This document shows positions 1-7,682 of a DNA stretch of 10,769 bases, one piece after another. The notes below the pieces were generated by a model that saw only the letters and a list, made by a program, of their open reading frames with translations, had not been told where the DNA came from and ran no database searches. Position 1 is the first letter of the stretch, and every line of letters begins with the position of its first letter. The DNA is taken from NCBI GenBank assembly GCA_910592005.1, contig CAJVPP010003785.1, positions 1 through 10,769 of the forward strand. The letters run 5' to 3'. The translations under genes were made by a program, and so were the position numbers. This DNA is from Funneliformis mosseae (Eukaryota; Glomeromycota; Glomeromycetes; Glomerales; Glomeraceae).

Positions 1-501
1 GTATTATTAACTTGATACTAAATTTCGCCAGGATATAATTCAAGATTTGGGCTTTAAAACAAGTACAAGATCATGTTTCTAGCATTTGTGGTTGAAGAGT
101 TATAGCCGTTCAAAGGTAACCAATCACACTTGCGTTTCTTTTGTTGCCCACTGTATATATACTTTTGGCTAATCAATAAAATACATTATTACAAATAAAA
201 TAAACTAATATATTTTTCTGTCAATAAGTACTTCAAATCCTTTAGTATTTACTATATATTGATAATTATTACAAATATTTTATGTAAATAATTATGAAAT
301 ATTTATAATTTTTTCAAATAAAATGTATTATCATTGTTATATAAAGTAGATATTATTTTTAATAAATATGTAATTATTATATGAATATCTAATTTTTGTC
401 AATACTATTTAGAAATATTTCTAAAGTAATGCTTAATGGATATTCACTTTTTTTACCAAGTTGATCACAGTTAGTTAAATCTGAATATACAATTAGTCGC
501 C

Positions 502-742
502 GGTAACTTCATAATCTATAGGTAACTTAATAGTCTACCGGTACTTCATAATCTAATTTCATAATCTAGTGGTAACTTCATAACCTATTATTCATAATCT
601 GGTAGGAATTTCATAACCTACTTATGGGTAGCTCCTTTGCATTTATAACATTATTTCAACTGTTTCCTGTATAATATAGTGGTAACTTCATAGTCTAATG
701 ATGACTGGTAGTGCTTTAATTTAATGGTGATGTCATGATCTA
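502..742. repeat. Degenerate 17-bp minisatellite-like cluster
   Basis: The unit GGTAACTTCATAATCTA recurs with changes at 502, 521, 540, 571, 681 and 726. Partial copies (TTCATAATCT) lie at about 558 and 591, and a variant with TTTCATAACCTA lies near 609-620. Copies are directly oriented and irregularly spaced, so this is an old, scattered minisatellite rather than a clean tandem array. No function is suggested. Confidence 0.6.
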
Positions 743-820
743 ATAGTGACTGCTTTCTTCTTGTTCCTAATCCGTTTACATAATAAAATCTATATTATTA
801 GTTCTAGCTTTCCAGTTTTC

Positions 821-887
821 TTTGAATACCTAGTTCTATAATGAGGGTGCTGACCCTCTATGCTAGTTTGGATACTAGTTCTATATT
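821..887. repeat. Short direct repeat pair with hairpin between
   Basis: TTTGAATACCTAGTTCTATA at 821-840 is repeated as TTTGGATACTAGTTCTATAT at 868-887. Between them, 843-858 forms a perfect 6-bp stem (GAGGGT / ACCCTC) with a 4-base loop. A related phrase, TATGCTAACTTGGATGCTAA, appears near 1148-1167. This is part of the repeat patchwork. Confidence 0.4.
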
Positions 888-1293
888 AAGAATTTGCGCC
901 TATTTGGTTGCCTTTTTAGATGCTAAAATGTGGTAAAAAAAATATCGCGTCAGGTGGCGTAGTAGATCTGCGATTAATTTTAGTTGACATTATGCCATAA
1001 TTCTGGCTGATCTTAGAACATATAATTTGGGATCCAACTTGGTGACATAATGGCGTCATGATAGTGCCGTGGTAACTGTTATGGAACTATTAGAGAACTG
1101 GTGAGGAACTAGAGAGATTCTATTAGTTCGCCAGTTTCAGACCACTTGTATGCTAACTTGGATGCTAAATTATTATGTCCAATAATCTGACCGAAACCAT
1201 GAAATAGTGTTAGCCAAAATTAACGAAATTTACTGTACTTTACTGCATCATGATCACGTGTTCGGTTCCTTACCAGTTCCAGGCACTTTCCTG

Positions 1294-1326
1294 TTACTTT
1301 CAAGTAACTTTTGAGTAACTTTCGAG
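1294..1326. repeat. 11-bp tandem repeat, three copies
   Basis: Three adjacent 11-base units, TTACTTTCAAG, TAACTTTTGAG and TAACTTTCGAG, run from 1294 to 1326 without spacers. It is a small minisatellite in the gene-free left region. Confidence 0.7.
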
Positions 1327-1405
1327 GGCCTGGTTTGGTGGTCAGTTGGTTAGAGAATCAGAGGTGTAATTTGCATTATATTAATCAGCCCATATATTTT
1401 CCTTC

Positions 1406-1612
1406 TTGATTGCCAATCTCTTGATTGCTGGATGAGACATGAAGTGCCAAATTTGCAATCCATCATCTATTTGCTAAAGATGTATTGCAATCTATTCACT
1501 TACTTTTTGATTGCCGGTAAGACACATACAAAGTGTTAGTATTGTGCCATTCTTGCAATCCTGCCTTTTATGACCCTTTTGATTGCCAAGAATGAGACAT
1601 GAAGTGCTGAAT
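1406..1612. repeat. Degenerate ~80-bp direct repeat, three copies
   Basis: TTGATTGC followed by a block like GAGACATGAAGTGC occurs at 1421-1447, in worn form at 1507-1535, and at 1579-1607. ATGAGACATGAAGTGC is identical at 1432-1447 and 1592-1607. TTGCAATCC follows the first two copies at 1453 and 1553. Spacing of 86 and 72 bases suggests an old tandem triplication. It has no coding character. Confidence 0.55.
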
Positions 1613-1698
1613 TAATTCAGGCTATATTGCTTTCATACCTTTTTTCGTGTATTCTCCTGAATCTTTCTGCCTTTTTGATCTCTTTCCTGCCTATCAGC

Positions 1699-1761
1699 GG
1701 TAGTATCCAAAAGCATAATTTCTTATTTTATTTCTATATAATTCTACCTTTGGATACTACC
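1699..1761. repeat. Perfect 13-bp inverted repeat, 37-base spacer
   Basis: GGTAGTATCCAAA at 1699-1711 is the exact reverse complement of TTTGGATACTACC at 1749-1761. The spacer is AT-rich. It could be a tiny hairpin or a remnant of a miniature inverted-repeat element. Related forms in the plus orientation, TTTGGGATACTACT near 1833 and TTTTGGGTACTACT near 1882, indicate that this sequence is a small repeat family here. Confidence 0.6.
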
Positions 1762-1832
1762 AAATTTATACTCTAGTTTTCGCCTAAGCCTTCCTAGAAT
1801 TCTTTCTCGTATGGTTTCTACACTGGAATACT

Positions 1833-1895
1833 TTGGGATACTACTATATTGATTATTTTTAGGCATTATTATATTGATTACTTTTGGGTACTACT
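1833..1895. repeat. Direct repeat of about 25 bp
   Basis: ACTATATTGATTA at 1843-1855 recurs as ATTATATTGATTA at 1868-1880, with the flanking phrases GGGATACTACT and GGGTACTACTACT repeated as well. The unit shares its TTTGGRTACTAC core with the inverted repeat at 1699-1761. Confidence 0.5.
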
Positions 1896-2030
1896 ACTGA
1901 CCCAGTATTTTGCTAACAAGCATATTCACTCAAAATTTTTATTTTGAAGATTTGGGAAATTTACATGTAATTTTATACTTAGTATTTCTAGAACAAGGCA
2001 AAAAAAATGGCTTAAAAAATATATAAAAAC

Positions 2031-2153
2031 TTTACAATAAAACTTTCTAGGTATTTTGATGATTCGTCTGAAGCAGATATAGATGAGATCATTGAATTAT
2101 ATGGATAAGTACTTTTAGCTGAAATTGCCACACCTCCACTAGAATACTTATAA
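2031..2153 (+). pseudogene. Possible short coding remnant, unknown
   Basis: One plus frame reads through an acidic stretch (FDDSSEADIDEIIELYG, 2055-2105), meets a TAA at 2106, and continues with LLAEIATPPLEYL to a TAA at 2151. The acidic, low-complexity character is coding-like and unlike the AT-rich surroundings, but the piece is only about 40 codons and has no start codon. I cannot assign it to a family. It could be a fragment of a transposase or of another element gene, or chance. Confidence 0.25.
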
Positions 2154-2197
2154 TATTATTTATATATTTTTTTCTCGTATAATAATACTGGCTAACT

Positions 2198-3478
2198 TCA
2201 ATTTCTATCTTCGAACTTCTGACCTCCGATCATATAACCTGGCCTCAGATATATCCAGAGGTGTAAATCACTAGTCTGAATGTATCGGTCACTTTTTTCT
2301 TTCAGCTTAGCGCTCCATAAATTCCATATTTTTTTCCTGACTATGAACCATATAATTGCAATAAGTAATAAGATAAATATGGAATATATTAACATAGGCG
2401 ACATTAAGGAGTCTGTAACAATAGGAATGACCAGTGCTAGAGGTATTGCTTAGGCTGATGATACCGCTTCTACGCCACCTGATTGCTTCGCAACCCCTTC
2501 TTTTGAAATAATTTTTTCAGAATGTGCTGGTCGATTATGAACGGATTGATTAGGTAGGGTAACTGCCTGGTTTCTCAAAATCATCTCATCCTGGGGTAAT
2601 AGTTCTTGCAAAGCCTCTAATATATATTCCCTGGCAAAACTTTTATCGAATTCTATAACCTTATCTTCAAGACCGTGCTTATAGACGAGGAATCTTAAAT
2701 CATCACTGAGCTAACCTGGTAGTTTTTGTGATGAATCGTTTATAGGCAGGGATGGAGGATCTACTTCATTATCCTTCTTTGACACTAACTCTCGAAGATG
2801 AGAATTTTCCTCTATTAAATTTAATCGCGCTGAAGACAAAGCATCTCTTTCCTGACTGGTTATCTCATGTGTCGCTTTTATCCCTTTTTTCATGCATTCT
2901 ATTTCATGTTTTTTTGAATTAAAATCCTCCTTTATCTGTTTCAATTCAAGCCTGAAAGAATCAATCTTTTTGGGTTTGAATGAGTTTATTTGGGCTGGTT
3001 CCTCTATCACCCCTCCCACTACATTCGAATCATAAAACATCAGATCCAGTTTCAAGTCCTTCAACTTACCTTCCAATTCAACTACCTTAGTTTCAAGAGA
3101 AAGAATCTTGATCTTGTCAGCAAACGAAGCTTTTTGGGCCAAAGTTGTCTCTCTTTTCAGAGTTTTAATATTTGATTTAAGCAATTTGATTTCGGCAGTA
3201 TATTTGGCTTCAAGTTCACGTTGACTCTCAAAATGAGACTTCCATTCAGAAATAAGTTGGGATCTAACTTTAGCGTTAGACATATTTAATTGGCTAATCT
3301 TATTTCCAATATCTGCCTCTCGCTCTGAATACTCAGCCTGCAACTTTTCATTGAAATCGGTAATTCCAGAATTAAAATCGATAGCGGTTCTTAATTTTTT
3401 TTTGAGTTCTTGCTCATATGCACTACCCAGCTGATGTCCTCTATTTTTTATATCTTTCAATATATGCACATTAGACAT
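2198..3478 (-). pseudogene. Coiled-coil protein with C-terminal membrane segment, broken by two stops
   Basis: From the ATG at 3478 a 255-codon frame runs to a TAG at 2711-2713. The same frame stays strongly coding-like beyond it, through a TAA at 2450-2452, and ends at a TGA at 2198-2200, giving about 427 codons with no frameshift. The first 230 residues are rich in Lys, Glu, Leu and Gln with long heptad-like runs, so a coiled coil is expected. A Pro/Ser-rich linker follows. The last part holds one hydrophobic segment (SIFILLLIAIIWFIV, about 2350-2386) followed by RKK, as in tail-anchored or type II membrane proteins. I do not recognise the family. It is divergent from the helix-turn-helix gene. 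A structural or membrane-attachment role is only a guess. If the first stop is real, the product lacks its anchor. Confidence 0.7.
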
Positions 3479-3502
3479 AATCTTGATATAGTTATATAGC
3501 AG

Positions 3503-3547
3503 GAAAAAAATGCGCGTAACTAAATTTCATCTATAGGGCATTTTTTC
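3503..3547. repeat. Small inverted repeat upstream of the coiled-coil gene
   Basis: AAAAAATGC at 3505-3513 pairs with GCATTTTTT at 3538-3546 across a 24-base spacer. It lies 25-70 bases upstream of the minus-strand ATG at 3478, in what must be leader or promoter. Short and A/T-rich, so it may be chance. Confidence 0.35.
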
Positions 3548-3607
3548 TTATCAAAATAAAATATCAAATATTCTTTATTGAGAAATATCACTTTTCATCA
3601 TTTTACA

Positions 3608-3737
3608 TTGTTTTTTATTGTTCAAAAACCATAAATATTGTTTTTATTGTTCAAAAACTATAAATATTGTTTTTTATCATTCAAAAACTATAAATATTAT
3701 TTTTTATTGTTCAAAAAACATAAATATTGTTTTTTAT
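3608..3737. repeat. 30-bp tandem repeat in a divergent intergenic region
   Basis: About 4.3 units of 29-30 bases, each reading roughly TTGTTTTTTATTGTTCAAAAA followed by CTATAAATA. The TTCAAAAA phrase starts at 3621, 3650, 3680 and 3710. The array fills most of the space between the divergent starts at 3478 (minus) and 3784 (plus), so it lies where both promoters should be. The last unit runs into the region just upstream of the helix-turn-helix gene. It could be a regulatory or origin-like iteron array, or a plain minisatellite. Confidence 0.8.
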
Positions 3738-3783
3738 ATTTTTTTATCGTTCTAAAATATTGCTAGAAATTACTAGAGGAATT

Positions 3784-4338
3784 ATGCCTAGCCGATTTTT
3801 AAAAATTCATTATCGACGAGGTGCTAGTGTTTTAACGCCTGAGCAGATCAAAGAAATTAGATGCCTTAAAAATAAGGTTCCTGCGTATATGATAGTAAGG
3901 AACTACTATATTAATAAAGATCGCGTCTCTGATATATGGGATGATTGTGAACATCTACAACAGAGTGGGAAATATGTATTAGCAGATATGTTACTGGAGC
4001 TATCAAACCATAATGATATAGTTCACTTTAAGAACGATCCTTTAGGTCCTTCAAATATTTCCTCAAAGAATCACAATGAATGTGACATCATTTCTGATAG
4101 TAAGAAAAAAAAGATTGGAGGAAAGAAGTCGAAGTCTAGGTCCACGTTAGTTTTGTCAGCATCATTTATTAAGACTCAACCAATTCCAGCTTCAAAGAAG
4201 GATACAAACAATATAGATGCATTATATGAGAAGATGGTCGAAAAAAGCACAAAAATTTTAGATAAAAAAAGAAGCGTTATTCTAAAAATAACTTGCCTAT
4301 TCCCTAAGAAGACTTTCGCAAAACTTATTGATTTCTGA
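3784..4338 (+). CDS. Helix-turn-helix protein with basic linker
   Basis: An intact 184-residue frame. The frame is open further up, but only to a TTG inside the tandem repeat, so the ATG at 3784 is the sensible eukaryotic start. Residues 16-55 (LTPEQIKEIR ... RVSDIWDD) have the pattern of a homeodomain-like or resolvase-type helix-turn-helix, the kind that starts with TPEQ and reads 'polar helix, turn, recognition helix'. A lysine-rich stretch at 107-119 (KKKKIGGKKSKS) could be a nuclear localisation signal. The C-terminal third has no recognisable domain and ends inside the 3' end of the opposite-strand protease frame (overlap 4297-4338). A DNA-binding role is inferred from the fold pattern. 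The target could be the repeat array just upstream. Similar small proteins accompany Maverick-like elements in mycorrhizal fungi as I remember them, but I cannot confirm this. Confidence 0.7.
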   Translation: MPSRFLKIHYRRGASVLTPEQIKEIRCLKNKVPAYMIVRNYYINKDRVSDIWDDCEHLQQSGKYVLADMLLELSNHNDIVHFKNDPLGPSNISSKNHNECDIISDSKKKKIGGKKSKSRSTLVLSASFIKTQPIPASKKDTNNIDALYEKMVEKSTKILDKKRSVILKITCLFPKKTFAKLIDF

Positions 4339-5232
4339 ATTATACTTAAGAGTGCTATATAGCATTTTTTCAAGTTCCTTATAACTCACTTTTTTTAATG
4401 TACCATCTTCGCTTAAATCTTGTGAAATACAGTCTAAGGTCGAGGATTCATCACATTTAGGAGTAGTGGTTACACAATTTACCTCGAGCTTGTTCTTGAC
4501 TTTGTGCATGGTGACTGGAATAATTAAATCCTTGCCATTATAAGAAATCTTTAATTTATCTTTGTCCCAGTCAATTGCATATTTATATTTCTTAAGAAGA
4601 GGGTTTGAAAATATTAGCATTGACTTAGAGTATTTTACAACTATAAAATCTTTATATATAGTAAATCCAGAAGCTAAGGTTATTGGTAAATTGTAGACGA
4701 CTCTAATAGATTCAACCGGCACAGTAGCAATACCACTAAGATCATATTTTATGGATTTGTCGATTCCATATCCTACGTGTTCGACAATATCAGATGTTAT
4801 AATGAGAAGTTCAGCACAAGAGTCCAGTGCTATAGCTGGAATTTTAAGACGCTTAATCTTGCATTTTATAGATGCAATGCTTGTGATGAGCTCCTTCTTT
4901 TTGATGAAATCTATCTCTATGGGTCCATCCAAAACATCCTCTTCATCTGAATCTTGAACTAAGGCAGGTATACTACCTTTAGCCTGCTGAATTATGTACA
5001 GAAGATAATTCTCAAATTCAATCTGAATGATTTTACGAATAGTTTCTTTTAAAGACACACGTTTATCATGACTATCTTTATCTAATGAGGCATTATGGGG
5101 GGAAGACAAATTATTGTCTTGCTTTACCTTATGAAGCTTGGATTGACTAGAGACCTTAGACTTTGTGGATTTATCAGGATATCCATATTGCTCAGCGGGT
5201 CCTAAAGGGACTGCGTAATTCACTTTTTTTTT
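4297..5232 (-). CDS. Retropepsin-like aspartic protease (Pro frame), no start codon of its own
   Basis: An uninterrupted frame of 311 codons, open from just after a TAG at 5233-5235 to a TAA at 4297-4299. There is no ATG before the protease domain (the first Met is far downstream, around residue 200), and GTG at 5223 would not serve in a eukaryote. The frame therefore depends on the upstream Gag frame, reached by a -1 shift at the A9 run (5224-5232), or by one lost base. The protease domain spans about residues 120-235, counted from the GTG. IALDSCAE (Asp134) sits where retropepsins have Asp-Ser/Thr-Gly-Ala. The following VEHVGYGIDKS, LSGIATVPVESI and PMLIFSN-like MLIFSNPLL blocks fit the flap and the hydrophobic core. 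The usual Gly after Asp-Ser is Cys136, which is odd for an active enzyme. N-terminal part: a basic, Ser-rich linker, then an acidic patch (DSDEED). Expected role: maturation of the Gag-like polyprotein. Confidence 0.7.
   Translation of the reverse strand, partial: KKKVNYAVPLGPAEQYGYPDKSTKSKVSSQSKLHKVKQDNNLSSPHNASLDKDSHDKRVSLKETIRKIIQIEFENYLLYIIQQAKGSIPALVQDSDEEDVLDGPIEIDFIKKKELITSIASIKCKIKRLKIPAIALDSCAELLIITSDIVEHVGYGIDKSIKYDLSGIATVPVESIRVVYNLPITLASGFTIYKDFIVVKYSKSMLIFSNPLLKKYKYAIDWDKDKLKISYNGKDLIIPVTMHKVKNKLEVNCVTTTPKCDESSTLDCISQDLSEDGTLKKVSYKELEKMLYSTLKYNSEINKFCESLLRE
5223..5229 (-). promoter_or_regulatory. Candidate -1 frameshift slippery site at the Gag/Pro junction
   Basis: On the minus strand the Gag frame reads AGA AAA AAA AAG TGA. 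The last seven bases before the stop are A AAA AAG in the correct phase for the X XXY YYZ slippery rule. A -1 slip enters the protease frame exactly there. The two frames overlap only across this A9G tract, bounded by TAG in one frame and TGA in the other. A short stem (GTCC / GGAC, 5-base loop) begins about 11 bases after it, which is weak as a stimulator. The alternative is a one-base loss from an A10 run, by mutation or assembly error. Confidence 0.45.
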
Positions 5233-5389
5233 CTATTTTCATGACTTATGAAAATATTCATATCACGATTTCTGGAGTCTGAACTGGCTGATGAATTATC
5301 AGAGTTATAATCATTGTTCTCAGGTTTTGATGTATCATCATCAGAAAAAATGGGATCAGACTGATCATCTACTGTAGCCATATGAACTC

Positions 5390-5960
5390 GACCACTTCTG
5401 GATTTGGAATCTTTAGTGAGTTTAGCCAATAAGGCTTTAATTTGTCCTAATCTTTTTTCCAATCCTCTAAAAGGTGAGGACTCCGAACGTTGATGCTAGG
5501 GTGTTTTAGCGCCTCTAGTATCTTTTCTAGTAAATTTGGCTAAGTGGGCTTCAATTCATTCTAATCTTTTTTCCAATCCTCTATTATTATAGTCTGAGGG
5601 TTCTGAATACCGATACTGAGCTGATTTCGTATCTATGGTATCTTCTCTTATGAGTTTAGTGAATTTGGCTAAATTAATTTCGATTACTCCTAATCTTTTT
5701 TCCAATTCTTGATTAATATGACTATCAAGGATTGAAGCATTATTTGAATTAATTACATTTTTAGGTAGTTGTAAGCGTTGGGCAAGTTTAGAATGCACCT
5801 GCATTGATTCCGCTAACTGTGTTTCCAAAGAAGCTATTTTGGAGTTTAACTTTTCAAAAATAGCGGAGGCTTCATTATTCTGGGGGTGTACTTGAGCCGG
5901 TTGTATTAGTTGGGCCTATAGAGAGGCTATTTGGGAATTTAACTTTTCAATCTCAGCTGA
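5390..5960 (-). repeat. Internal duplications in the Gag coiled-coil linker
   Basis: The plus-strand anchor CTAATCTTTTTTCCAAT occurs at 5447, 5561 and 5690, spaced 114 and 129 bases (38 and 43 codons). Each copy encodes LEKRLGxIExxLAKxTK. A second duplicated unit encoding EKLNSxIASLxxQL lies at about 5831-5857 and 5924-5950, 93 bases (31 codons) apart. All spacings are multiples of three, so the duplications arose while the frame was still coding. Confidence 0.7.
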
Positions 5961-7632
5961 AGAATTATTCTGATAATTTTGGCTTCCATTTAAATTGGGA
6001 GCACGCTCCAGCCACATGTCTTTTAGATTTGTAAAAAATGCATTAATAGTAGCAGGAGCGATAACTCGCATCTATGTATAAAGATCACCTGATAAGTAGT
6101 TCTTAAGAAATCCTATAGTTTGTGCATCATTATCTGCTATACCTAATAATAAAGGTCAAATTCTTTTTTCATAAGTATCTGGCGAGTCTGTGGGTAGAAA
6201 TTTTTCTTGAGTTAATCTTTGAAGTGCTGACTGCCGACTACCTACTGTTTCTCGTTAATAATGTAATCTCATCCAAGCATGTAAAGTAGCTGGAGAATTA
6301 ATATTAGCATTTCCATTGTATGGATCTTGGGTAGGAACTGGTAAATATTTTCCTCCCATCTGAGCTTTAAAAATATCACATTTGACAGCATCATCGAAAT
6401 CTTCAGCATTTGCATTTTCAAGAACAGTCATATGCCTTTGTGCAAATGATATTGATTGAATAAGTCTATCTAAATAATCATCAGAAGGTTCTTGGCCTAT
6501 ATAGGACTTAGTTTTTGCAAGAACCAGTGCAATCATAGTTAATACTAGTAAACGTCTAGCATCTACCATATTTCCTAATGGATTATTCTGAAGCGCCAAA
6601 ATTTGTCTCTGCAAATTTAAAATATTCTGGTCTCTTTGCCTAATCACTAGCTGAAAAACAAACTTCTCACGTAGCAATTCACCAATGCGGGTTTGTTTTC
6701 TTGCTATAATAACTAACATCCTATTTATCTGGTTTTGGGCATTGGTCTGTAACTGTCGGGTATTTTGCTGAAGACGGTTAGTATCTCACTGATACAATAG
6801 CTGTTTAGCAAATTTTTCTCACAATAATCCTTGAACACGCCTATCTTTATCCCAATATGAAAACATCTAGCGACAAGATTCTTGTCTCTCATTATTGTAG
6901 GTCAGCATAGCCAAGTCCTACTCTCCTTGAGCATTATCTCTTTCTCACAGTTTTTTCAACCCAAACTTAGGATTCATCTAATAAACGTTGTAACCGTAAA
7001 TTCTGATTTCCACTATCAGTAAACTGATTTCTAAGATTATCTACTTGCTGAATTGAATCATGTAATAAGTTCTGATATTGATCACGCTCAGCTGTAATAT
7101 TTTGCAAAGTAATCTGAATAGTATTTAACGAGCCTCTGATGCCATCTATAACATTGGCAGGATTCTGCATAGGCATACCAATTCCCTTAATGTGATTTTC
7201 AATTCGATTTAATCCTCTATTAATATTTGCAATAAGATTAGTCGTTGCTATATCTAAAGCATTTATTGAGATTTTTTTATTTATGAGAATCCAGATTCTT
7301 GCTTTAAGACTTTCAACCTTATTTTCAAGCTTTATGATTCGACCATCTTGAATAGATCCAATTTTATCTTTAAATTTTTTATTCTGTTATAAAATCTTAA
7401 GCTGTTTTCGTAAATCAGATATTTCTGATTTAAGTTTCTCTATCTCTTTTTCGTGGGCTATGATAGTATTATCCTGTAATGAGATAGTTCAATAACATTG
7501 CTCAAGCTCCTTCATAAGAGAGCGAACTTTTTTCTCATTGCTCTTATTAATAAAAATCTCATCTTGAAGCTCACTACGAAGCTTCTGGTTCATATCTAAG
7601 AGTTGTGAATATGCCAGATCAAATGTTGACAT

Positions 7633-7682
7633 GATATTATTCAGCCCTGATTTATAGAACCATCATATAATCATGTTTAAGA
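7633..7682. promoter_or_regulatory. 50-bp divergent intergenic region between Gag and integrase
   Basis: The Gag-like frame starts at 7632 going left and the integrase frame at 7683 going right, so any promoters for both must lie in these 50 bases or inside the genes. The stretch is AT-rich, with TTTATA and ATATAAT that could serve as TATA-like elements in either direction. No other motif is clear. Confidence 0.3.

Larger units (their letters stand above)
1..2030. other. Gene-free AT-rich region with short degenerate repeats
   Basis: I see no open frame of coding character on either strand in these two kilobases. Bases about 236-470 are almost pure A and T. The rest is a patchwork of short direct and inverted repeats that are listed separately (502-742, 821-887, 1294-1326, 1406-1612, 1699-1761, 1833-1895). 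This is what a graveyard of old non-coding repeats or the eroded flank of a transposon would look like. No terminal inverted repeat of the neighbouring element can be recognised here. Confidence 0.6.
5220..7632 (-). pseudogene. Gag-like capsid polyprotein, decayed
   Basis: Reads from ATG 7632 (MSTFDLAYSQLL) to TGA 5220. The first part (7632 to about 6967) is a coiled coil with stops at 7489 and 7387. A frameshift near 6950-6975 moves it to the frame used for the rest. Stops in that frame lie at 6945, 6918, 6867, 6819, 6786, 6255, 6156, 6072, 5916, 5556 and 5496. The centre (about 6450-6000) resembles the retrotransposon Gag capsid pattern: MGGKYLPVPTQDPYN, then RQSALQRLTQEKFL, DTYEKRI, GFLKNYLSGDLYT and FFTNLKDMWLE. 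A second coiled-coil stretch with internal duplications follows (5950-5390), then an acidic Ser/Asp-rich segment (DDQSDPIFSDDD) before the protease junction. Full reconstructed length is about 800 codons. No CCHC zinc knuckle is seen. Role by analogy: shell protein of the element. This copy cannot make it. The Gag assignment is by eye and partly from remembered relatives. Confidence 0.65.

Noticed and set aside
950..2482. 13-bp inverted match TCAGGTGGCGTAG (950-962) and its complement (2470-2482) as element termini
   Set aside because: The right copy lies inside coding sequence of the coiled-coil gene and the match does not extend. Possibly chance.
2990..3175. Plus-strand open frame of 61 codons
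   Set aside because: Antisense to the coiled-coil gene; low-complexity product.
3727..3783. Extending the helix-turn-helix gene upstream by 19 codons
   Set aside because: The upstream start would be TTG inside the tandem repeat. The first ATG is at 3784.
4176..4373. Minus-strand open frame of 65 codons
   Set aside because: Antisense to the 3' end of the helix-turn-helix gene and in another frame from the protease. A shadow.
4751..4957. Plus-strand open frame of 68 codons
   Set aside because: Antisense to the protease domain; no coding features.
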